From assembly GCF_958298935.1 (NCBI RefSeq), contig NC_084922.1:4528501-4592500 (forward strand): DNA of 64,000 nt, read 5' to 3'. Source of the DNA: Phragmites australis (Eukaryota; Streptophyta; Magnoliopsida; Poales; Poaceae). A program made the position numbers and the translations under genes. Below the pieces are notes generated by a model, which ran no database searches, was not told the DNA's origin, and saw only the letters and a list, made by a program, of their open reading frames with translations. The stretch's first letter is position 1. Every line of letters begins with the position of its first letter. Of the stretch, positions 23,347 through 34,169 are shown in pieces.

Positions 23347-23842
23347 TGTGTTGTAGTAACATACTACGTTATGAACTATTTATGATCTTCATGTGTAAGC
23401 ATCGTCGGTTGTACCATGTGAACCAAGCAATAATGCAAGTTTGATCATTGTTAGCTGTAGCACAAATGCATCGGCAAACAAATCCTTTATGATGGGACCA
23501 ATACCTTTTTTTTCCCGAGACGATGATGGGCCAAATACTACTACACGATAACCTAACCTAGATTTTATGTAAAAGTTTAAAAATTATGATATTTCATTGT
23601 CTTTAACCAATTTTTATTGATTGATGCTCGTAAAAGTCAAATTTGCCTTTTAAAAATTTCTCCAACTTTGACCAAATGTTGCCATTGCTTGGTTTGGCAT
23701 TAAAATGTTATCGATGTTTCATTTTATTAGGATTGAGTTGATGAACCAAAATATGTCAAAACTTAGGCATATATTTTGTTACCCTGATTTTGATAACACA
23801 ATTTTTTTTCAGCTCATTGTTGCCAAAGTTTTGGTGAATATT

Positions 23843-24190
23843 GTGTCACGCTAGGGGCAATGCATTTGTAGGGGCTCACTTGGGTCGAGGTGGGAGGGAA
23901 AAGGGACGGCGTGATGCCTTGTTGTGTCACGCCAAGATCCTTGGAGTAACCAACGCTGGTGTCACGCCAATCCTTTTCCATTTGCTGGGGCTCACTAGGA
24001 TCGAGGTGGGAGGAAAAGGGTCGGCGTGACACCTTGACGTGTCACGCCAAGTTAGTTAGCGTGACTAAAGCTAGTGCCACTCCAGTCCATTTCTACTTGC
24101 AGGGACGCACTGGCAACGATGAATTGAGGGGAGGGTCGGCATGACGCCATGTTGGGTCACGCCAGGGAGATTGACATGACTAAAGAGACT
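23843..24190 (+). repeat. About 115-bp tandem repeat carrying GTCACGCCAA motifs
   Basis: Three consecutive units begin near 23843, 23959 and 24074, with a fourth start near 24189. Each has a GTGTCACGCC-like start, a GGGGCTCACT-like segment, a GAGGTGGGAGG-like segment and internal inverted GGCGTGAC/GTCACGCC pairs. The same octamer is abundant in the terminal repeats of the surrounding MULE, so this block looks like internal amplification of terminal-type sequence. Confidence 0.75.
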
Positions 24191-24714
24191 GCCATGCCAG
24201 TACATTTGGCGTGACAAGCTTGTATGTTGTCTTGAAGGCTGTATAGACTTTTCACGCCAAGAGTATTGGCGTGATTGTGTTTCCAGACATGCCATTAAGT
24301 TTGGCATGACAAACCACGGCTAGGCAGTGCAGAGTAGAGCATGGCAGATGCATCGGCACATCGACACACAAATTCAATCTCACATAGACATATAATCCGT
24401 ATATACCAAAATTGTATGCTCAGTCCATTTCTTTTATTGAGGGTTGTAGCAATTGTTGGAATTGCATTTGATATCTTTCCGCAAATAATCAAAATGCAAT
24501 TCCATAGCAGCACACAATATCATTTGATAGCAAAGTTATATGGTTTAAAACAACATCGAGCTTAATACATATAATCCACACAAAAGCATCAAGGTAGTCC
24601 ACACACGACATTATCACAAGCAAGACACAAGCAACATGATGAGACTGACATGTTCACACAAGGTAGTCTACAAATGACATTATTCAAGCACCGCACACAT
24701 TGAAATTAACTCAG

Positions 24715-27010
24715 ACTCGTGGCATGTATGGCTTCTTCTTTCTCCGTTCACGGTCCAGGTTGGTCGGCAGGACATTAGCACTCCTAATGCTGGTATTGTC
24801 ACATCAACACCACGGCTACTGTGAAGGTTGTGTCGGTGGAGGAGTGTCTGCGAGATGTAAGCTCCAAATCTCATCGACCCCGTAGGATGGGTCATCAACC
24901 TGTGAGCTGTCTTCCTCACTCTCTGAGGGTTCCTTGTGTGGAGCCTTACCTTTCCCATATGCAGCTGTTACCAAAGAGGTAGAGGCAGTCCTTGAGGTAG
25001 TGCGTGACAGCATGCACGTAACACTACCACTGCGGTCCTAGGTACTATAGTGCACCGGTGTCTGCTGCATCGCAGTTGCTGTGTGTCCAGTCGATGGCTG
25101 AGAAGAAGTACCACCTGGTGCTAGTGCCATATCCGGCGTTGTCATGTAGCTCATCTTGTACGCCAGGCGGCGGCAGCTCGTACAAACCCTCTACCATGAA
25201 GTTGTTGAAAATGTCAGAGTGTATTCGAAAACTGAAAAAAATATGGGAAACATAGAACAATGATTAATACATGAACTATTACCTCCACGAAGGCGCGGAG
25301 GTGGCCGACCTCCTCCTCAGAACACTATGGGACTAGCAACACTTGTCCAGCCTCATTTGCAAGATGTCCGAGCTGTTGGCCCTGCAAACACAATGCAATA
25401 CATTATGTACAGTATGAACTATGAGTCAATACAATGTACCTATCACATATTTCAAGTACCATGTAGTTGTGAAGTGGGGCACGCTTAGGCTGGCGACCGA
25501 GTGATCTGATCGTACTCATCTACTAGGTCGTCCCCATCATCGAAGTCAAGCAAATCTTCTGCTTGAACCGCAACTCGAGGTGGCTTGATTGTCAACCTGG
25601 AGTTATTGTGCAGCCATCTTAAGTAGTCGTGGTAGGGCCTCGAGCGGTGAGAAGCCCCACCTTGCACTATAGTCTAGGCCCAGTTGGCCCACTGCAGCAA
25701 ATAGATGTTGTGGATGTCCCGCTAATCTCTTGCACCCCTATGCTTCCTCATGTCAATCCTACAATATGGCAAAATCAGAAGCAAATGTAACAGTGTACGA
25801 ATGAATCATGGAAGCATTGCCACAAATTAGGTTGACAATTAGATTTACTCACTTGTGCAAGGTCACCGACGTGGAGGTCGTGTCTGGAGACATACGTTGC
25901 AATCTCCCAAAATGCCTCATCACACGGTTTGGCAAATGGATTTCAATAATGAAGAAAAAATAAGTGACAGAACAGAATGCCAAAACTCCATATCCCATGT
26001 GCATAAAGGGCTAAGTCCCATGCCTAGGATCTCTTGCCGGTTATATGGCTCCCACGTCACCTAAAAATGAATAGCGTATAACAACGACATCAACTGACAT
26101 GTGCAACTATTTCAACCAAAAATGACCATCCATTTGCACTCACGTGGCTTTGCATGATGCAGTCAAGCTCGTTGGTGTAGAAGAGGTATTGCATCCCTAC
26201 GTTGCCAGTCACGGCCTTGACGTTTTTACAAAGAAAAGCAACAGTCGGCATCAAGCCCTCATCCTCGAACTCCCAAACCTATAGTTAAAATACAGCATAT
26301 GACATAAATAACAATCTAAGCAGAAATAACAATGCAAGCAGAAATAAAAATAACAATGTAAGCACAAATAAAAATACATAGCCCGGGATGGAATCGATCG
26401 GGTCTACCAACAGGCAGCCGCTCCCACATCCAAACTTGCAGCAGGTACGCGCATCCTCCAAGGTTGTCATGGTCCCCACTGCGCCTGGATGCATCACATA
26501 GCTATTGGTATAGCCATGTGAACGTGGCGGATCTCCAACTGTACAGTCTGATATTCTCCCAAACCTCGCCAAGTATCAGAAAGAACATCCAAGAAACTAT
26601 GTTGCCACTCCCATCCGGAAACAAGTAACCACCAACAAGGTACCACAACCGCGCGCGAGCGTACCTCTCAATGAACTCCTCTGCTACATCAGGAGTGCAC
26701 TCCCAGAAGTTTGCAGCCAGCCAGGTGGAGTTGACACTAGATGGTTTCTTGTATTTTGTATCTTGCTCTGGCTCAGGAGATCTATTACCAAGGAGCGCCT
26801 CCACCATGTCGTGCCATCCAGCAGGTTGAACATTCCCGCACATAAGCTGCCCATCCACTGGTAGCCTGAGTATCATGGTCACATCCTGCAGCGTGCCCGT
26901 GAGCTCACCGCAATGGAGGTGGAAGGTGTGTGTCTCCGGCCTCCAGCGGTCCACTAGTGCAGTCAGCGCTACGTTGTCGACATTGGCAACCCCGCCATGA
27001 CCAACCTGGC
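24715..27010 (-). pseudogene. Plant mobile domain (PMD/MAIN-like) gene of the MULE
   Basis: Minus-strand frames encode VDRWRPETHTFHLHCGELTG, LQDVTMILRLPVDGQLMCG, SGNIVSWMFFLILGEVWENI and, after a stop, LCDASRRSGDHDNLGGCAYL plus LLQVWMWERLPVGRP. This order is the plant mobile domain found in MAIN/MAIL proteins and in many MULEs. An in-frame TAG near 26513 falls between TFTWLYQ and LCDASRR, where relatives read through, so the gene is broken. Downstream pieces YHDYLRWLHNNSRLTIKP (about 25600) and GKGKAPHKEPSESEEDSSQ (about 24920) fit the C-terminal part. The domain's biochemical role in transposition is unknown. Confidence 0.8.
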
Positions 27011-27419
27011 CAACGTCAAGAAACCTTTGCGCTGAATGTATGGAACGTACCTCTCATCCCACCAGAGAGGACTGTGCGTGCGTATCCGAAAGGGTTTTAG
27101 TACTTGAAAGATACAATTTAAATTGAAATTGTTATTTACACCTGAATATTACTTAGCAATTATACGTAGCAGTTATGGGCAAATCATACCTCACCGTTGT
27201 CGACCATCAGGTGTGCTCGGTGATCCCTGTCGTAGTACGTCTCAAGGAGTGGGTAATCGGGGTGCGCTATCACCCTGCAATATGAATCGTCACACAGTAG
27301 TTAGATAACGAAAAAACAACAAAATTGCCGGCATATATAAAAAATTTGACATGGAACAAAATAGAATATTGAATAGTTCACCTCTATCAAACAGTAATTT
27401 AATGCACCCCTTCTAGAAT

Positions 27420-30400
27420 TCCCCTTTTCCTACGAATTGGCTGATTCCTCGGGCCCTCCTTGTGTTGTTCCATCCTGTGGCCAAACCTGGCATATGGCGC
27501 AACGTATTTTAATAGGCACCTCATCAAAGTTTCCACCTTCGTACATGTCATCACCATAACCATTATTGCAATCATCCATCTCATTCTGGAGATGTTTTCT
27601 CTTCCTCCTCCCTGATTTTTGTTTCAGTAGACCACAATTTGGCACATATTCATCACCATTGTAATTAGATCATTGTGAAGAATCAAGTAAAGGCTCGAAG
27701 GTGGACTCCCAAGTCTTCAGAGTCATTCTCTTAGAATACGCTGGGGTCAAATAGTCAGGGGATGTGTGATCCACTCTTCTCATCTAGCATGCTGTGATAA
27801 CATGAGAGCATAGGACATGCAGCAACAGCGGGGTCATGCACGTGCACTCTGATGTAGTTAAGTCTACTTTACATATCCTACCACCAGAGCTCTCACCCCC
27901 GACGCTAGTTCGAAATGCAGATGTAACGGTGTAAACATAGTTGTTTGGATCAAAGAGCTGTGCCTCTAAGGTAGTAGATATTTCCTCCTGCTTCATGACG
28001 TACTTAGCGATAGTTTTTCCCTACACCTCACCAGCATCAAGTCCATTGTGTGTTTTCTTCTACCGATCAACAAAATAGAAGTTGCATTTGTGGAAGGTGT
28101 ACTCCATGATGGCAAATACCGGCATTGCACGGATACCTTTAAGGACATTGTTGAATACCTCTAAGATATTTGTGGTCATTGTTCCATACCTAAAACCACC
28201 CTCATCATATGCTAGCACTCATTTGCACTTATTAGTCATTTCGCTCTTCAACCACTTTGTCGCAGGCTCGTTTAAGACCTTCTCCAATTCTACAAGCTTT
28301 TTGTTGAATTGTCTCTCCTCTTTAACTTTGTAAAGTATCTTCAGTTTTTTATTACCTCCTTGCTCTTCTGTCTTCTCTAAATATTTGCAGCAAAATGACA
28401 CATGCACCACCGGTGTACAAGAGGAGGGTAACCCTCCATTTGTTCTGTAGCTGTATTAAGGAGACCCTGGTGCCGATCTGATATCATATAGACTTGGCGT
28501 GCCACTCCAATTATGTGATGGTGAACCAGGTACAAGAACCAAGACCAACTATTGTTCCTCTCTCCCTCTGTCAGCGCAAATGCTAGGGGTACCAACTGAT
28601 CCTCCACATCAATGCCAACAACAATCATCAGTGCACCCTTGTACTTTCCTGTCAAAAAGTGGCATCGACGCTAATCACAGGCCGACAATGCTTAAAGGCC
28701 TCCACGCATTGACGAAAGTACCAACACACACGCTGCATGACAGACTTCATGACACCACTATCGTTGTCCATCATGCCACCAGATGAAATGAACCACTTAG
28801 TCCTGGGGTTGAAATGTGAAATTACCTCCAAGATCCTAGGTACCCTCGCATATGCCTCCTTCCAATCTCCCCATAGTATTGCCATGGTATGTTACTTTGC
28901 CCTCCATGTCTTGTCATACAACACGTAGTAATTGGTAAACCTAACTATAAACTCAATTAGAGATGTCACAGTCATGTCTGGGTTTGCCCAAACGATAGGG
29001 GCGATGCATCGACCAAGGTACATCGTCATGCAATGGGAGTGCACTTGTTCGGGCCTCGCTGACCCGTAAGTGTGACGTTGTCGAATATTTGTGACCTTTC
29101 ATCATCGCTTATTGCTTGGAATAAGATGGACCTATACACCCCATCTAAAACCTCTCTAGATTTGATAGTGCACCTCTCCTTCGTATAAGAATGAACTACG
29201 TTGTACGGCCTGTGGTGTCGCACTAAGTTATCCCTGAACCAAAACTTTACTTCCTCAAAACTATCAAATATCATCCCCTTCTTAATCAATTCCTTCTCAC
29301 TGTCTCGTTCCTCCTCCATAGACATTAAGTCATTATCACAAAGAGCATTCTTGATCAATGAAATGTCCACATAGCCCGACACCTTGGGCACATCCACATG
29401 TACAACCTTAAATGTCCTTATCTCCTGCCCTATGTAAATTCCATCCTACCAAGCCTCCTCATCCTCGTCCGCTTCTCCTTCCACCTCATCACCCACGTGT
29501 CGTTCCTCAACAACAGACACATGTTCCACTTCTTCTACCTCATCATCTTCATCTTCGTCCTCACTGTCCGACAAAAAGATTGGTGTATCCTCAATATTTC
29601 CTTAGGCCTCCATATCTAAAAAAAGGAATAAGTCCATTTTACTCCCTCAAACTATCACGTTTGTCCGGATAACCCCTTGAATTTTTACACTGTCCATTTT
29701 ACTCCCTCGAACTATCAATACCGTCTATTTTACCCTCCGAGTGGTCTTTCTCGGTGGTTTTGATGATGTGATGGCGGTTTCGCCACGTGACAGTCCTAGT
29801 AAGCGTGTCCAGTCAGCGTGCTGACATCAGCGTTGCGCAACAATTCAATTTTTCTTTAGAAAAATAATTCATAAAAATAGATTATTCCAAAAAATAGGTT
29901 TTATGTGAAAAAAATCCAAAAAATATAAAATGATTTAGATAAATGTTTTAATATGTTTTTAGCTCTATTTTTATTTATTTAAATAATATTTAATGTTTTT
30001 CTACTGTAAAAATTATTCCAAAATGTTAGAATAAATGTTTTAATTTGGAAAATAGTTTTAGAAAATATAGATTAATTCTGATAAAGTTTAAAAATATTTC
30101 TTTGATAAAATAAATACTTTTAATATGTTTTTTGTATATAAAATTAGTTTTAATTCTAGAAAAATTAGGTTTAATTCCAGAAAATAGTTTTCGTCATTTT
30201 TTGCCGTAGTTTTTGCGTCATTTCTAGCCGTTTAAAATTAGTTTAGCCGTACTTTTTGGACATATTTTGGGCACATTTGAGCACATTTTGAGCACATTTT
30301 GGCATATTTGGACACATTTGGCCATATTTTAGCCATATTTTGGTCACATTTGGGTAAATTTTAGGCACATTTAAACACATTTTGAGTAAATTTTTGCTAA

Positions 30401-31960
30401 ATTTGGGCACATTTGGCCACATTTTAGGCATATTTAGCCATATTTGGACACATTTTAGCCATATTTGAGCATATTTTTGTCATATTTTGGGCACATTTTG
30501 GGCACATTTGGACAAAATATGGCCAAATATGCTCAAATATGCGAAAATGTACCAAAATATGCTCAAATATGTCCAAAATATGGCCAAATTTGCCTAAAAT
30601 GTGCCCAAATGTGACCAAAATATATTCAAATGTGTTAAAAATATGCCCAAATATGACCAAAATGTATCCAAATATGATCAAAATATGGCCAAATGTGATC
30701 ACAATGTGCCCAAATGGGACCAAAATGTGGTAAATATGCTCAGAATATGCTAAAAAATGCCTCAAATGTACCAAAAATGTGCTTAAATATGACCAAAATG
30801 TGCACAAAAGTACGGCTAAACGAATTTTAAACGGCTAGAAATGACGCAAAAATACAACTAAAAATGACAAAAACTATTTTTCTGGAATTAAACCTAATTT
30901 TTCTAGAATTCAAACTAATTTTATATACAACAAAACATATTAAAAGAATTTATTTTATTAAAGAAAATATGTTTAAACTTTATCATAATTAATCTATATT
31001 TCTAAAACTCTTTTCCACATTAAAACATTTATTCTAACATTTTTGGAATAATTTTTACATAGAAAAACTTTAAATATTATTTACGGAAAATAAAAATAGA
31101 GCTAAAAACATATTAAAACATTTATCTAAATTATTTATATTTTTGGATCTTTTTTTTCTAAACATAAAACCTATTTTTTTTGGAATAATCTATTTTCATG
31201 AATTATTTTTCTAAAGAAAAATCGAATTACTGCGCAACGCTGATGTCAGCACGCTGACTGGACACACTGAGTAGGACTGCCACGTGGCGAAACCGCCTCC
31301 ACATCATCAAAACCATCGAGAAAAACCACTATAGGGGATAAAATGGACGTATTGATAGTTCGGGACAGTAAAATAGACGGTTTAAAAGTTCAGGGGTTAT
31401 CCGAACAAATGTGATAGTTCGAGGGAGTAAAATGGACTTATTCAAAAAAAAATCATCATCGAAGTCATTACATACCACAACCAAATCAAGGTTATTGCAA
31501 CCATTAGCAGCTACCTTTTGAACAGAGGCATGAGGTACCTCTGGAACAGTAACATGGACAAGTTCAGAGACACTGGTAACATCTGGGACAATAGCGAGAA
31601 TTTCCTAAGTCAAATACTTAACAGGCTCCACTTCATGGCTAATACTGCTCGGCACATCTTGAACCGATGGCATCAAGCTTCCTTCGATACCCACATCAAC
31701 TACCAACTCCACGCAACAAACTTGTGAACCATTCACACAATCCTTATACAACTTCCAATCATTCTACGACGTCAACTCCATAATAACATAGTGAGCCCTA
31801 CCACCCCGGTCGACATCAAACCTTTCACGTACAGTTACATTACATATATCCACATCAACATTCATAACTAACCTAACTCGAGCAACAATTTTATCAAAGC
31901 AAGGAGGGTTCCCAAATACGAACAATCCGATCTATCTACACAAACATCCAAATATTACAC
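27420..31960 (-). pseudogene. MuDR-type MULE transposase, broken and split by a hairpin element
   Basis: Read from the right: an N-terminal part (31960-31450) with CFDKIVARVRLVMNVDVDIC, then an acidic stretch, then the nuclease core. Visible core motifs are VISVDATF (Asp), TGKYKGALMIVVGIDVEDQL, ALTEGERNNSWSWFL and SDRHQG (Asp). A SWIM-type zinc finger follows (CTCMTPLLLHVLCSH, near 27800). Lesions: a one-base loss in the T-run just after VDATF (about 28653), several in-frame stops (for example in the N-terminal part and after CHFAANI), and insertion of the palindromic element at 29626-31443. The family cuts and inserts MULEs with 9-bp target duplications; this copy is inactive. Confidence 0.85.
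29626..31443. mobile_element. 1.8-kb near-perfect fold-back (palindromic) element
   Basis: The left arm starts GAATAAGTCCATTTTACTCC and the right arm ends with its complement. Matching continues almost to the centre at about 30534, giving arms of roughly 0.88 kb. Examples are GCGTGCTGACATCAGCGTTG at 29816-29835 with its complement at about 31236-31255, and GGTTTCGCCACGTG with CACGTGGCGAAACC. The central 500 bp consists of degenerate CACATTTGGC(C/A)-type short repeats; frames predicted there are repeat artefacts. It carries no gene. The flanks are A-runs, so the target duplication is ambiguous. It interrupts the MULE transposase pseudogene. Confidence 0.9.
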
Positions 31961-34152
31961 ATGTACAAAAATATCATTGCTATAACACAGGAAAATCCTA
32001 CATATTATTATCCAATTCAATCCCTACGCCTCATCATTTCATCCCAACAATTTAAAAATACTCATATATATATATATATATATACATTAAGCCTAACCAT
32101 ATATGATTTAATTTCCTACACTTGAATAATTGCATGCAACAAATTCCACATAATACACATGCATAACTATATATACATAGCATGATATATGACCTCCAAT
32201 CTAACTCGAAACGTACAAATTTCATAGATCAACATCAACATAATCTTAAACTCTAACTACCCTAGAACTACAAATACAAGCCAAAAATCCCCAAAAAAAA
32301 AAAAACTTAAAGAGAATGGAGGAGCTACCTTGCTATGACATGTTCCCACGAAATCCCCTTCGAATCGGGCCTGATTGGTGGAGAAATGGAGGTCGCAGCC
32401 GCCGCTAAAGAGGAAAGCGTCGCTTGTGCTCGTGCGTGGCTGGAGGAGGAAGAGGAACTGTGGGAGAGAAGGATCGAGGCGCCCCCCTGTGTGGAGCTGA
32501 GTCACGCCAAAAGGATTGGCATGACAAGCGGTCGCGCCAACTCCCATAGCGTGACTCAGGGCTGCCACATCGCGACGCGTGGCACGACATCGGGGTGGCC
32601 GCCAGCGTGGCTCCTTAGTCATGCCAACGAGATTAGTGTGACCAAGACAGGAGTCACGAAAAAGAGTCAGCGTGATCAAAGAGTCTACTTCCTAAAATTT
32701 TAGATTCCCATGCCAAAGAGTCTGACGTGACCAAAGGCACACTGGCGAACCTTGTGCTCCACCAGCAGCACCATCTACCCCTCCCTTCTCACTGCCATGG
32801 CCTGCAGGGTCCCTCAGCATGCAGTGGTCATGCGGTACCGCCTCGCCAGTGTGCTATCCTCCACGACGATGTCATACTGCACGTACCCGAGCCCCATGTC
32901 GCGCGTGAGCACCCGAAAGTCCTACATGGACTTCTTGTCCAGCCCGCACCACCACGGCCCCCACGCGAAGGAGCACTAGGTTCGCCAGCCCTGCGCCATG
33001 CACGCCCACCAGCACGTCGCACGAATTCACCAGCCGCGCAAAGGAGGGCAGGTCAGCTTGCTACTCTGCATCGCCGCCGACCACCTTGTACCCCAGAGCG
33101 GTGGCTGTCCGCGTGATGGCGCCAACGTTGGTGAACGTTCTGGTCACCTTCTGGGTGATGATGAGCAGCCTGGGTGGGAGTACTGGTTGTCGTCACAGCC
33201 GTGGAGCTGAATGGCCGTGTCTCTCGTTAGGTCGTAGGATCTCTAGGCGAGGCGGTCGAAGTCGGACATGGAGTACTCACCGCGTCGACGCTCATTTCCT
33301 TGTGGAACTCGAGGCCGACAATCACGTGAGGGTAGCAGAGCACGCTCCTGCTTCCTCTCTCCATGTCGATGATGTCGTGGCGGGAGAACCCATGGAGCAT
33401 CGGCCAAAACTTGTTGAGACACCACGGTTGGGCGTCGCTGATGAGGAGATGCACGTCGCCGCCGAACCGGCGCGTCGTGATCAACAGAGGGACAAGGACA
33501 TCGGCGAGGTCATGGAACATGTTGCCCGCGTAGTCGCCAACTGAGAAGACGACTGCAGGGGTGGCGTGCTTGGCCGTGCACCGAGGAGCAGCGTGACCGG
33601 TACGATGTGATGCGGCGATCGTAACCTCAATGACGCGGGCGAGCGCGTGGCGATCGTTCTTCCTTGCATGTGGCTTCATCCTCCATGACTGATGCCTCGC
33701 CGAGGGATGGAGGAGGATGATGGTGGAGTTGGGAAGGACACAGACGTCTTCTTTCAGCTCCCAAACATCCGACCTTGGGCTTAAGAAGTCACAAAGCTCC
33801 GGCCCTCTGTTTCTGTCTGCAGCATGAAAAGCACTTTAGCCTTCTAAATGACATTCCTAAAATTTCTTCTATTTGATTCTCGAGTGGGAGGTCCAAAATG
33901 TCATATTACTAGTATATATATTTGCAGAATATGAGCCATGAATGTAGAAAAAATTCAGATATGAATTTACAGCTTGTATATAGCTAACAAGAAGCATATA
34001 ATTTCTCTGAATGTTCTGGGTCTAAATCTGATTATGCTCAAACATACCTGAAAGATGAGAGCCTATCCTACCGTGTTCCCACATTACTGAAGAAACCGAA
34101 CCTACTGAAAACAACAAGCTCACTACAAATGCAACGATACAAGAAAGAAAGT

Positions 34153-34169
34153 AACATCACACTGGTGGA
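34153..34169. repeat. Left 17-bp target duplication of the LINE
   Basis: AACATCACACTGGTGGA, repeated exactly at 41271-41287 after the LINE's A-rich tail. It marks the pre-insertion site in the GT61 intron. Confidence 0.93.

Larger units (their letters stand above)
21462..32709. mobile_element. Large plant-mobile-domain MULE, degenerate
   Basis: The outer ends are long inverted repeats: GAGAATCGAAAATTCTAGG on the left matches GGGAATCTAAAATTTTAGG at the right in reverse complement, and an 18-bp perfect inverted match (GGAGCCACGCTGGCGGCC) occurs at 21525-21542 and 32597-32614. Both ends are rich in the motif GGCGTGAC. Inside, on the minus strand, are a plant-mobile-domain gene (24.7-27.0 kb) and a MuDR-type transposase gene (27.4-32.0 kb), and on the plus strand a small cysteine-rich ORF, all broken. 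A near-palindromic element is nested at 29626-31443. No clean 9-bp target duplication was found; TIR-like sequence may continue to about 32740. Confidence 0.8.

Noticed and set aside
30243..30807. Two minus-strand frames of 62 and 127 aa in the palindrome centre
   Set aside because: They are translations of the CACATTTGG-type short repeats and have matching repetitive frames on the other strand; no protein family.
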